Part shown: positions 25,101-37,295 of the stretch, in pieces
Layout: every line of letters begins with the position of its first letter
Position numbering within the stretch: the first letter of the stretch is position 1
DNA from: Ophiostoma sp. CBS 140.51
Taxonomy: Eukaryota > Ascomycota > Sordariomycetes > Ophiostomatales > Ophiostomataceae
Reading direction: 5' to 3'
NCBI GenBank assembly: GCA_029298735.1
Contig: JANSLP010000201.1
Coordinates: 1-58,414, forward strand
Length of the DNA stretch: 58,414 nt
Notes under the pieces: model-generated
The model's database searches: none
Seen by the model: only the letters and a program-made list of their open reading frames with translations
What the model was told of the DNA's origin: nothing
Position numbers and translations under genes: made by a program

Positions 25101-26400
25101 GATATCATGATTTCACCTTGAACGGCTGGAAACGGTAAACGACGGAGTGTCGGTGGTGATCTTTAACCTTCAGCGTACAGTGTGGTTTTTCTGGGGCGCA
25201 CTGATGAAGAGCCGGACGCCGTTCGCTCTTTCTCTTTTCTCAGTGTGAATTTTTTACACCGAGCTTGCAGGCGTTTTGGGGAACTGTTACGCGCTGTTGG
25301 GTCTGGATGGCACTAGCGACAGTTGAGGGGCCTCTTGCCTTGCTGTTGGGGCTAGTGTTGTCTGCCTAGTGTGGCTAGCTGCGACGCGTCCCGGCCGGCA
25401 GCGACAGGCGGCGGGAGGGTGCGTAGGGTTAGTGCACGCTAAATAATGGCCAGCAGGAGCGACCCAGCGAGCAGCAAACACGCCAGAAAAGAAAAAAAAA
25501 ACATGGAGCAAGCTACTGAACAAAGCCCACATATGCTTTCTGTAGGCGCGGCGTTGTGCTGGAAGCCGGGCCGTCGGACAACAAAGAAACCGCCAAACGG
25601 CACAAGAAGGGCAAGAAACTACCGAAGCCAGTTGATGTGGTATTTCTTAGGTGAAGTCAGTATTTGTACTTCGTACACAGTATGTTCAGAGGGTCTCGTA
25701 CAAAGTAAGATGCTAATACTTGGACAGTCAACACCAGTTTAATACCCATCGCGAATGGGCATTCAAGGCAGCATCTTAGATTGCCCATCTACTCCGTGTC
25801 TTCCTATCTACGCGCGTGATGGAATACAATGTTATCCATGAGCATCATGCCCCACCACAGCACCAATCCTTGTACCGATACATGCAGGTTACCGAGTGCC
25901 TGAGCTGGACCCCACGAAGCGCCATGCATTGCACGTACTCTGAGTGACGCACGAGTAGATATACATGCACCTCCAAGCTTTATTCAGGAGCGGAGTCTTA
26001 TGGGTGCGGAAGGAAAGTGCATCTTCGATTGTAAGATATCCAGCGAGGAATGCACGATGCAGACGGACTGCCGCTTTGCTTTTGCATGGAGGGTGCTAGG
26101 CAGTTTTGCTTTGCAAAGCTTTCTGCCTCGCTTCGCAGCCTTTTGTCGTCCGAACGCGGCTCAACATGCGCCGTCTACTATATTGCTCTCTGTGTACTTA
26201 GTATGCCCCGTCTCGTGCCCGCATGAGCTATTGGGTAAGTCGCAGGCATCTATGTACTGAGTATCACACGGCGCCCACAATGAATACCCTTTCCTTATTG
26301 TGCGACCCTGAGACAGACGAGGATCGGAAGGCGCGACTGCACTGGCCGAGATGCGAGACAGAAGGGGCGAACGGCGTCAAATCCAGCGAGTCCAGACCTG
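22101..26400. other. Gene-free stretch with recurrent TACTTCGTAC
   Basis: No supportable gene. The 10-mer TACTTCGTAC occurs three times within 2.2 kb (23528-23537, 23818-23827, 25667-25676). The segment 24850-25150 is comparatively AT-rich. Open frames such as 22678-23328 (minus) come from low-complexity purine/pyrimidine-biased DNA and lack domains. Confidence 0.45.
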
Positions 26401-29389
26401 GCCAAGCCAGCCAGACCACAAGCCGGATTTAAATATACATCGTACGGAGTCAAGGCGTGGCAGCATCCCGCAGGCGAGACAATGCAGGTGGAAACATTGA
26501 AACTCTCGGTCCCATCATAGCAAGCGCAGCCCAGCTTGCTCCTACCGGCGAAAAATCAAAAGTTGGGGGCGGTTTTTACCCTCTCCTCGGGCCCTCGTCT
26601 GAATCTTTCATCTTTCTTCCCATCGCTTCAATCTGCCAATCTGCCAATCCTCCAATCTGTGTGCCAATCTGTGCCCCAAACAGGGCCCATCCAAAGAAGA
26701 CCCAACTTCCAGCGCCCGAGGCACATCCTCTCCCCCCAAATAGCCAGAAACACTAACCATCCCAGACAGCCAAACTCGCAGGCACACGCCCCCCCCCTCC
26801 AAGGCAACTGGCGCACTATTAATCGCGCGCCAAAACTCAAGCGCCCGCCCTTGTTTGCCTCTCCTCTCCTGTTCGACCACTTGCTTCGCTCTCCTTCCTT
26901 CTTAGCTCCGCTTCTTGCTCGCCAACCCCTGCTCCCCTGTTTGTGTCAACGGCGCGGCATGGACCCATCCAGTCCAGCACCCAGCAGCCAGCCAAGGTCT
27001 TCTCTCTCTGTGCGTGTCTCGTCTCTCTTTCGTTGTATCTCTTGCTGCAGGTGCTCCTCGCCCCACTGTGCACGGTGAGTGTAAAACTTATTTTTGGCTG
27101 GCCAAAGGGCCCAACCAGGGCCAGGTGAGGCCGGGAATCTGGGAGGAACGGTGGCCGCACGCGCCCCTCCTCACAGGCACGACGAGTCACTATGAATACG
27201 TCGTTCCTGCCATCCAAGTATATCTTATGTCGTAGAATATTTACCGTGGTCAGGTCTGGCCTGGCCTGCGATATTGGCTACATATACATAAGATGCATAC
27301 GACGCATGTGGACCACGTAAGTACTTATATCCCATCTTACCGTTTATATGTATCTTACTGACCGAGCCACGCAAAGAGCTACGTCGACATTGCGAGCGCT
27401 GTTGTATTCGCGGCGCCCACAAAGTAAAAGTAAAACAGATCTCACTTTGGCGGACAGGCTGAGCCACCAACAGACAAACAGAAAAAGAGCCAACCTGGGA
27501 AGAGGGAAAATGAGAAAGCCGGGGATTACGCAGTATGCATGATACAGACGCCCACACAACGCGGATCTGAGGACCCGAAGAGGGAGAAAAGAAAATGACA
27601 CAAAATGAAAAATAAGAGGTAAGAAAACAGGCGGACGACATGGAAATGAAAAAGCTTCGAGGAAATGGCAATTACACAGGGCAATCTTTCTCTGCCGCCC
27701 GCCTGGGGGATGAGGGGGAAGGAAACCACGTTCTGAGCACTCGCAAAAATAGCTCTGGACCGCCTGGCCACCTTCGTCGCTTGCCCAGTGCCGCCCATCC
27801 CAACACCCAATTGATCCGTCCACCCCCTCCTCTCTCGACTCCCTACCCCCTTCTCTCCTTCTGCGTTTTCCTCGCCTCCCACCCCTGACCACCTAATAAC
27901 ACGAGGCAAGAGCGCACTGCAGAAGAAGGAACAGAGGGCCAGGCGACTGGAAGACTAGAAAATAGAAGGGAAAGAACGAAAGAATCGAAGAATTAAACGA
28001 ACACAGCACGACGGAAGGAAAGAACAACCGGCACCCCCCTCGTCTAGTGGAGCGCGCGAGACGCAACGCCCAGATGCACAGCTTCGGCACGCCGTCTTTG
28101 GCCTTGAGTGGTCTTTGGTTCAGCTGTCTCCTTGCTTCGGCCTTGTGCTCTGCCTCTCCCACACGCCCCCCTCTCCTCCCCCCCAATTTTCACTCCCGCC
28201 CATGGCCGCTTGGTCGATTTTTTAATCTTTCTGGAGCTTCTCTGTGTTTCTGCCTCTTGTTTTCTTGTCGTCTTGTCGTTTTTCTCTTTTCCCCTTTGCG
28301 CTTTCCTCGCCTCTGTCTAAATCGTTTTTCTTTTTCGACAAGTATTGAGACGCAAACGCCAGCGCTTGCTGGCTCCTTCCTTCCCAGACAGCCTATGAAT
28401 TCGAACTCTGTACAGAGTATTCCGTACTCGTATCTCACTCGGACTTGCACTTTGTGCCTTTTCGCCTTCTTTACGCCTTCCTTCTTCTCACATCCTTCCT
28501 TCTCTTCACATCTTCCTTTCCCCCTCTCCTTCCGCCTCGTCTCTTTCCTTCCTCAACCTCGTCCTCTTCCTCCTCTTTCCTTGTCACCATTTTCTCACCC
28601 CTCGTCCCTTCCTACTTTGATTCCTTTCTCCAAATCTTTTCTGCAACTGGTCTGGCCGTCTCCACTCACATCTCCTTGCTTCCCATCTCTCTCCTTCTCA
28701 CATCACCACCGCTCTTACTTCTCCTCCTCCGTCCGCGCAAACTTCGTTTGTATTGACATCTCTGCCCGGCGCTTCTCCGTGCTGCCGCTCTCGACTTCAC
28801 GTAAAGTTCATCTGGCCCTACCCCTGACCGCACTTTGCCTTTGGCGCGACCCACGAACACTTAAGGACTAAGGCTCGCTCTTCTGTTTTGGAACTTTTTA
28901 TTCATATACTCGATCAGGATTGACCTCGCCACCTGTTTACTTTTTATCCTCCTCTCTCCCTCCCCCGTTCCCTTCACTCCTTTTCCGATCTGTACTTCTC
29001 TTCCTTTTTTCTCCTCTTCGTTCCTCTCACGCCTCACCTCAACTCACGTCACCGCCACCTCGCGAATACTGTCGTGTACCACCGCCGTACACAAACACCA
29101 TTGCCAGCTCACCACGAGCAGCCAAATAGAAGAGATTCACTGTCTTTAGACTCGCTCGCTCACTCGCTCACTCGCCCGTCTGCAGTCGCTGGCTCGTTGC
29201 ATTCCTGAGCGCATCTTTCAATTTTCAACTTCGCAATCTGAGCGGCAACATATATAGCAAACTATACGCCTATTCACCATCACACCAACTCGCTTCATAT
29301 ACGGCAATACGCTCGACAAGAACGCAACAGGAGCAGGATTTCGGACCTGCTCTCATTCTCCGAGAGGATCTCGACACATCCGCGCTGAT
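26401..29389 (+). promoter_or_regulatory. Probable promoter and long leader of the fusion regulator gene
   Basis: Upstream DNA of the gene starting at 29390. Four CCAAT boxes sit within 33 bp (26636-26640, 26644-26648, 26652-26656, 26664-26668). The plus strand is strongly pyrimidine-rich at 28090-28330, 28450-28720 and 28930-29050, as in long 5' leaders of fungal regulator genes. A small potential exon ending in a GTGAGT donor lies at about 26959-27071, so the leader might be spliced. The 274-codon frame at 28047-28871 is a low-complexity product of the CT tract and is not called. Confidence 0.4.
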
Positions 29390-32301
29390 ATGCGCATGTC
29401 AGCAGCCGCGAAAAGCCGTGTGGCAACGTGGAGGAGGATGACTGATTTAACAAGTCACGAAGGCGTCAACTCGCCGCCAAGCCCAATGGACGACACAATC
29501 GAGGTGCGCCTGCCGCCATCAATCCAAGCGGCGCACGACGAGCGCGAGTACAACTTGGACCGTGTCAGCCCAAAAACCGCAGAACCCCGGACGATGCCCG
29601 ACGTATCCGCAACCACCCGGCGGGAACGTGATATTTGGGGCACTTCACCGCTGGATCGCTCGCCACACCGCTCACCGGCAACCGCCTACCCAAATCTGGA
29701 GAACCCCGAGGAGTCGACACAGAAGCGGAAACGCTCACCATCCGTGGAGGAGGCTTCTTATCGCCAAGAAACCCAGCGGATCCGGCCGCACTCGCACCAG
29801 CAGCACCAGCGCGGTGAATCAGATCTCCCCCGGATTCTGACAGCCACGGAAACTGCAGCAGCAGCGATTGCAGCAGCGTCAGCAGCATCCCGTGCGTCCA
29901 AAGACAACGAACCGGAGCCGCCTCGCACTTCAGCCGAACCCCGCGATTCTTACGACCTGTCTCGCAGTCGCGAGTATACCGCTAGGCCGTACGCCAACGA
30001 GGAACGTGAGCAGCAGCAGCAACGCGAACAGCAGCAGCGCGACCAGCAGCGGGAACAGCAACAACGAGAGCAGCACCATGCCGACATGTGGTTTTCCCGC
30101 GCCCCGCGCGATGATCGCCACGCTCGCCCGTCAAACGACAACACGGCTTACCACCAGCATCAGCGCTCCGGCTCGGTTCACTCGCCCGCCGAGGACCACT
30201 CCGCCAACGACTCGCGCCAACGTGAAAAGTCCGTTCCGCATGCCAGCGCCTCTCCGCAGAGCGAATACGGTGTCAACAGCCCCGACGATGACGAGCGGCC
30301 ACCTGTTTATGGCGCTCCCTTTTCGCCAAGCAACCAAAAGATCGGCCGGCCACTCCAACAAACCGATCCGAAGCGCCGGAAGCGCAACTTCAGCAACCGC
30401 ACGAAGACTGGATGTCTCACTTGCCGCAAGCGCAAGAAGAAGTGTGACGAGACGAAGCCCGAATGTATGTTTTTATCGGTTGTTTCAGTCTTCCTTTGCC
30501 TTTACTCTGATGTAAGTACTAACCAATGCAAAATATAGGCAGCAACTGTGTTCGTGGTGGCTTTATCTGTGCAGGCTACCCGCCACAGAAGGGACACTGG
30601 GGCAAGCCGGACCCGACGAAGCCGACTGTGCAGATCGAGTCCAAGGATCCGACGTACGTGCCTCCTGGTGCGTACGGCATGCCAGGTCCCATCAGCGGTC
30701 TTCAAGGTGGCACGTTTCACCAGCAAAGACGTGAATCGCTTCCTCTGTACCGCGGCCAGGCACTTCGTATCCAGCCGCCACAGGGGCGCCCTATCGTGAC
30801 AGATGATGACCGGCCAACTGCCTCGACCCTACCCAGCGCTCTTACCAGCTCAGATGGCCACAACAAGCTGTCCGCTCTGTCTGCCTTCTCAGCACCAGCA
30901 AACGTTTTCCCGACTCCCGTGAGCGCGGCTACAACAGCTCCCTTCCCGGATCGTACCCCGAAGGAATACCAGCGTGTGCCGCCTTTGCATGATTTGAGCC
31001 GGACAACCGACCCGGAGACACCACAGCTCTTAACCCCACTGCCGCAGATCAACATCCACCGGTCTGGCAGCCCTCCTTATCGCCAACCATCACCGCAGCA
31101 GAACCAGCTTCCTCCGCATCAACATCAGCAGCCGCCGCCGCAGTCACAGCCGCAGCATCTCCACCACCGTCAGCTCTCGCAGACCGAGCCGCCTCGGCAA
31201 CCCCAACAGCGGGAGCATGAGCACGACCGCGAGCATGATCACCCTCCCCAGCACACGTCGCAGAACCCTCACCAGCCGCACCACCAAAGTCAACAGCATC
31301 TTCAGTCGCCACAGCAGTTTCACCCTCAGCACCCGCATCCGGCCCAGCACCCAAGTCAACAGCCACTGCCGGATCACCGCTCTCAGCAGCCGCCGCCAAT
31401 GCAACGCCATCAGCCTCGCCACGGACCTCTTCACCAGGAGCCACTATCAATCGAGAGACAAGCCCGCTTCCTGCACCACCGCCCCTACTCACCTCAGCCC
31501 ATTGCACCGCGCCAGCCGCACCAGAAGGAGGGTGGTGACGAGGCAGAGGACAGCAAGGAGGCCGAGGAGGCACGCATTGCTTCAAGACGCAACGTACCCT
31601 TCTTCAGCACGGTTCCAGGTCCGAGACGCGAGAGAGAAGAGATGCAAGCTGGCCGTCCTTTCTACCAGTTTGATAACGAACTGGTGGATCTCCGGGAGCG
31701 CTGCGCTGCCGCTTGCTGGAAGTTTAACAATTCGACGAACCCCAACATTGGTGTTTCCCAGAGTGAGCGCACGCGTCTGTTTAAGGAGATTATCCAACCG
31801 CGTGGCGCGGACCTGCAAGCGCCCATGGGCCCTGTTGGCGACCAAGTCGTCGTGGATGCACCATTCCACGCAGACTACGGCTACAACATCACCATTGGCA
31901 ATGCTGTCCACATTGGCCGCAACTGCCACTTTTCCGATGCCATGCAGATCAGCATTGGCAACCGTGTTACCATTGGGCCGAACGTGTCGTTCTTTACCAC
32001 AGCTCCGTCTACGGATCCCATGGAGCGCGATGGTGTGCACAGCGCTCTGCAGGGCCGCGGTATCACCATTGCCGATGATGTGTTCATTGGTGGCAATGTC
32101 ACGATTCTTGCAGGTGTGCATATTGGAAAGGGCGCAGTTGTCGGGGCCGGTTCCGTCGTGACTTCGGTAAGTTGACATTACTTCGCTCCTACTCACACTT
32201 CAATAAAGTGTTCAATTGCTAACTTGCAACAGTCCCTTCCTGGCTTCACTGTCAGCCACGGCAGCCCCGCCACCGTTAAGCGAGGCATGGCACAGGCATG
32301 A
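29390..32301 (+). CDS. Zn2Cys6 regulator fused to a maltose/galactoside acetyltransferase-like domain
   Basis: Three exons (29390-30464, 30539-32166, 32233-32301) give 923 residues. The first ~330 are disordered, with a Gln/Glu/Arg-rich run. A Zn2Cys6 DNA-binding cluster follows, with cysteines 342, 345, 352, 359, 362 and 369; intron 1 splits the codon of C359. Next is a long Pro/Gln/His-rich region (about 530-670), then a Mac-type helical region (about 730-785) and left-handed beta-helix hexapeptide repeats (about 815-905) with DYGYNI and IGDN-like repeats typical of NodL/LacA/Maa O-acetyltransferases. This fusion of DNA-binding and acetyltransferase modules is known as an architecture in filamentous fungi; its function is not clear to me. 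The active-site histidine expected before the D-P pair appears replaced (TTAPSTDP, P848), so the domain may bind ligand rather than catalyse. A second ATG lies two codons downstream. Confidence 0.88.
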
Positions 32302-33324
32302 TCCTGATCAATTGCCTTCACCTCTATGCGCCCATCTACATCTAATATTTCACCTTCCCTGGGCGCATCCCTTCTACACATTTCTTCTTGCTTTCTCTCT
32401 TGGGCTTTGTCTCCTTGTGTATTTTTTTCTCTATCTAAGATTTTGGCATGATACCCCACGACATCCCGCTTTGTGTATGTTGTTGATATGCTACTCTTTG
32501 TATAACCAAAAAGAAAAACAAACAAAACGAGTCACAATTGGTATCGAGTGTCGGCTACTACAACGCCTTCCTCGCTGATAGATATATGTGGGTCTTGGGA
32601 GTACTCGCCTTGTTTCTGCGAAACGGCGACACTTGGAAAAGGGATACTTTGCGTTTATATTTTCTGGTAATTTTTTGCTTTTTTCTTTCTCTTTACTGCC
32701 TTTGAGCAAGTTCGGGCATACACTGTACAATAGCGACGAAACGGGTGTTGAATATACAGGGACCGGATAGTACTACCTACGAAACGATACTGAGCTTCTT
32801 TGCGACCGTGAATGCCTTGTAAAGTTGGTTGAAGAATGTCTTCAGCCCTATGATCAGCATCGATATAGTCGGATGAAATAAAAGCTAGTCTGCCGAATTA
32901 AAATGTGCTTGAGGCGAAACTAGTCGTGGCACCTGCCTCGTGGCATCGCACGTTGTAAGGCCCGCGTTGGGGGCAGACTCGGAGATGTCGTTGATAGAAT
33001 TACCACATACGGTAGGAGTTTACTCCGTAAGTCCGGCAAAGAAGGAAGAGTCGCCCCACAAACTACGGGATTAGGAAACTGCCGATCAAGGGACATGTCC
33101 GCCCCCTCGGACTCAATCGCACCTTCCATCCTTCCTTTTTCTTGCTTTTCTATCCTTCATGTTAGTCTATTGCACTTGCCTTGCGAATAGATAAAAAACC
33201 TTCTTGGCTTCTTTTATATACTTTTCTACAAAGGCAAGCGCGAGGCGTGTTGTTGTCGTGTCTTAGCCCCTTTATTTTTATCCTCCCTTCTTGCATCACC
33301 CATTTTCAATGACCTCAGCGCACC
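32302..33324. other. Intergenic region between two regulator genes
   Basis: The 1-kb spacer between two same-strand genes holds the 3' flank of the fusion regulator and the promoter of the next one. The near-palindromic TACTCCGTA lies at 33021-33029, and pyrimidine-rich leader sequence precedes the ATG (33120-33310). No gene is seen. Confidence 0.5.
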
Positions 33325-36300
33325 ATGTCCAACAAGAAGATCTCCAATTACACGTCCGTGTTCCGTGTGCGGTTAGGGGATGACAAGGTGGCCAGCATCG
33401 GCAACAGCAGCACCTCCAATGCTGCAGGAAACAATGGTACCACAGACTCCCAACAGCAACGCTCTGCCGACAGCAACAACACCGCTGGACCACCAATTCG
33501 CCGGTCTCAACCTCGGGCCAAGTCGCGCCCTGTTGTGTCCTGCCTTTTGTGTCGCACCCGCAAGCAGAAGTGCGACCGCCTGCTACCCTGCGGCACATGC
33601 ACTCGACGCGGCGATGGTGCACTCTGCAGGTATGGCAATGAGGGTGGTGTCTCTGGCGTGAACGCAGGTTCATCTGCTGCTCCTTCATCGAGTTTGAGTG
33701 GGAGAGGAGTAGCTGCCACCGGTGCTGGCAGCAGTTCTGGGTCCGGAAGTGGCCATGGTCGGCGACCAGCTTCATCTGCATCAGCAGGTGCTTGTGCGGG
33801 TACAGGTGGTCCCACAGGATCATCAATAGGCGCACGCCAAGAAGCTCAATTACGTTTGCAGCGCCTCGAGGAGATGGTGAACGGCCTAGTGTCTCGAGCA
33901 CCAGCGTCCGGCAGCCAGGACGGTGCTGCCGCGTCAAAAGATGGAGAGACGGCGGCCAAAACACCAACATTGGCCTTCGGTGACCCTGATCCTGCTGTGA
34001 CTGGCGGATGGCAAGCCACGGAACTAGGCGACAAGCGCGAACCCCGGTTCGAATGGAACATGCCGATCGGCCCAGGTGCTCCGCCTCCGTCTGTGGGGCC
34101 CGTTGCGTCGATGCTCGGACAGACGCCGTTTTCCGGAGCAACAAATTGGGCCGCTGTCCTCGACAGCATTCGGGATATTCAAAGCTATCTTGGCGAGGCA
34201 GCAAAGGAAGACAAATCTAGGAAGCAAGGAGCTGCCGAGAATGAGGATGGTGGGGAACAGGATGACGATGCTGACGAAAATATGGGCGACAATGTGGAAG
34301 AGGTTTCTGAGCAAGTGGCTGCTTTGGGTCAATCTGCGACGAACCAAGCACAAAATCAACAACAGAAGAAGCTGCATAATCCTTTCCTCAAGTTCGTCAG
34401 CAAGCCAACAATGTATGGTGGAGTGACCGACCCCAAGACTGTCCTCCTTCCAGCCTCGCTCTCGGGTCTACCGTCCATTCCCAAACGGCCAGCAGCCGCT
34501 GAGCCAGTCGAAAAGGTCCCTCCACTGGCCAAGAGCATATCCGTTGCCGAAGCACAGGCCTCTCTGCCCTCTTACACTCCATTCCAGCTGGCTGAGCCGG
34601 ACGGCATCTTCTCGGCTGTAGCTGCAGCACCTGGACTGGCTTCTTCTGACCAGTCCAATCCTCCGGCAACGTCGCATATCGCCCTCAACCCGCCGCTTCC
34701 AAAGCACCTGGCCGACGCCATCGCATGCCTCCCGCCACGGTCTGACTGCGACCGTCTCATGGCCGTCTACTTCCAGACTAGCTACATGACGGGCCCCTTC
34801 GTGCATACGGGTTATTTTCAGCGGAGCTATCTACGTTTCTGGCGAACTGGAAACCCGGCTGCTGCCAACCCAATATCGCCTCTGTTGTGGATGAGTATGC
34901 TGGCCTCAATTTTGAGCATGGGTGCCATGATTGATGGTGGCCGGCAGCTAGCTTGGATGGCTGATCGGGAACAGGGCGCATCCCATATGGATGAACACGG
35001 AGACAATGCCGGCGCCGATGGTGGTGGTGCAGCAGCGGGACAGAAAAAGAACAATGACGCAGACCCCGAGCTGAGCAATGAAGACCTCATCTTGGCTACC
35101 AGGCTTCAAACGCTGTCTACGCGATGCCTCCTAGCAGGCGACTACCTTGCAGGCCGTCAGCTTGCAGTTGAAGCTCTCGTCTTGAACGCACACGTTCGTC
35201 TCATGCAAAAGCGAGATGCAGATGCTACACAATGGGCCACATTTGGTGTTATTGTGCGGCTGGCTCAGCGCATGGGCTACCACCAGGTGGATGCACCAGG
35301 CGGAAGCGTCTGCGGTATTGGTGGGAGACGTCTTACACCTTTCGAGAGGGAAATGCGCCGCCGAGTTTGGTACTTTGTTGAGTCTTTCGACATGCTGTTC
35401 AGTTTCCAGTTTGGCATGCCTACCGTGGTTCACGAGGACGAAGTTGCTACAGATCCGCCAAGCAACCTCATTGACGACGACTTTGACGAGACCACGGCTG
35501 AACTGCCACCGAGCCGACCACCTACTGATTACACAACATCCCTCTACTTCACCGTCAAACTCAAGCTTATCCGGTTGCTGCGCAGAGTGATGCGGGTTGC
35601 AGTCTGGCGCAACGACAAGGCCCAAATCCACGGCGCGCAGTCATACAAAGCCACAGTGACGAGGATCACTGAAGAACTGCGCTGGAATTTCACTACACTT
35701 CCGGTGCGCCTTCGTATGCCCCAACACATCCGAGACTGTCCCTTCAACGATGCCAGCCACGACATCATGCACCGTTTGGCTGCTGAGCTCATGCACCATA
35801 AAGCCGTATGCATTCTGTTCCGTGACTCGCTCAGCCGTGATATCGATCCCGACGGTGGTGTCGATAGCAAGGGTTTTACGGCCAGCGAGACAAAAATGCA
35901 GCGGCAGGCATGCTTAGTCTCTGCCCTACGCATTCTAGACTTGCATACCGAGTTTGAATACGAAACTCGACCCGAATCGATGGCAGCAACGGTTGCACGG
36001 ACTGGAGGCCCTCTGTTCCAGGCCTCACCCGAGCCTTCTGGTGGAAACCGTGGCGTCGGCCGGTTGGCAACCGACCGGAATATGATTAGTTCATTGGCGC
36101 TGCACGACTTCCTTCTGGCAGCCACAATCCTCTGCTTGGACCTGATTGAAGGAAACCGACAGGACCAAGGCAAGAAGGATGATCCCAACAAGAATCAGGC
36201 TAGTGAGAGCGGCTCATCAGCTTCTAATGAGGCCACGACTGCACCGGCAAGCAGCACCAAGAACCTGGAGCTGCCGCCCTCGCTCGTGTTCGCCCCTTTC

Positions 36301-37135
36301 CTCGGTGGAGGCGGATCGTCGCTGGAAGAACGAGCAGCCGACCGTGGTGCCAAGATGATCGCTCTGCGCACCGCATACGCACTATGGCACGAGAGACGGT
36401 TGACTTCACGCGATGCAGCACACGCAGCCAGAATTCTGGGTGCCATTGTCACGAAGCTATCGTCGGAGGTTAGCGATGGTGTTCCAGGCGACAAGGAATA
36501 CGATGCAACCGGCAACAAGGTGCGACCTTGGCCGGAGTCGGATAGTCCTGGTTGGGGCCACTGGGACATTGCTGCCCGCGAGCAACGGCGGAAACAGTAC
36601 GAGGATGACCTCAAAAAGCAGCGGGCGGAACGGGCCGAGCGGGCCGAAAGAAACAAGGCTGCAACCACAGACCACAATGGAAGCCAGTCAGACACGTCGC
36701 GGTCGAGGGATGCAAGCTCGACGCCAAACAACAGCAACACGCCTGCATCCCAGACAACAGACAGTGCCTCGACAGGCGCCCAGTCACAGGGACAGCCGCA
36801 GGCTCAGAATCCGGCACTGCCGCCGCAATATCAACAGCAACAGCAACCTCAGGCTCCCCCTGCGCAGCATGCATCACCGTCACAACCTCCGCCACCACCA
36901 CCACACCTCAATTACGCCTACGAGTGGGCTGAACCAGGACCCTTTGATGCAGTTCTCAATGACCCGATGAATGTCGATTGGGTAAGTTATCATATCTTCT
37001 TTGACAATTAATTTGTCTACTCCTTTTACTAACATTCTGCAGAACATGGTGGATTGGTTCTTGTTGGACCGACAGCTGGACGTGGAGGTTGGCAGCAACG
37101 TCTGGTCAGCAGACTTGATGGCTCTCGAGAACTGA
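33325..37135 (+). CDS. Large Zn2Cys6 transcription factor with fungal-specific regulatory domain
   Basis: Nuclear transcription factor. Exon 1 (33325-36981) and a short exon 2 (37043-37135) flank a 61-bp intron with a clear ACTAAC branch point, giving 1249 residues. The zinc cluster has cysteines 73, 76, 83, 89, 92 and 101 (C-x2-C-x6-C-x5-C-x2-C-x8-C). A Gly/Ser-rich linker and an acidic stretch follow. The fungal_trans domain (about 473-760) includes VYFQTSYMTGPFVHTGYF and the RRRVWYFVESFDMLFSFQFG helix region. The tail is charged, then Pro/Gln-rich. Without the second exon the frame would run on only ten codons to a TAA, so the splice decides the C-terminus. The target pathway is unknown. 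It ends 160 bp from the convergent AP-3 mu gene. Confidence 0.92.
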
Positions 37136-37295
37136 GAGAAAGCATCGCAAAGCATCGCGATGGGCGCAATATGTACACCATCAAAACGTTATTGCTACGC
37201 ATTTTTGGAAATCATATATATCCTCAATTAATAATAACCATTTCGTTCATATATGGCTGTCTATTATGTATTGCTTCGCTTACTATCTACCTCAA

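Noticed and set aside
25424..25432. TAGGGTTAG, complementary to a telomerase RNA template
   Set aside because: A 9-mer expected about 0.4 times by chance in the two strands of this window; no supporting telomerase RNA structure could be seen.
28047..28871. 274-codon plus-strand open frame
   Set aside because: Ser/Pro/Leu/Phe low complexity from a CT-rich leader; no domain and no splice context.
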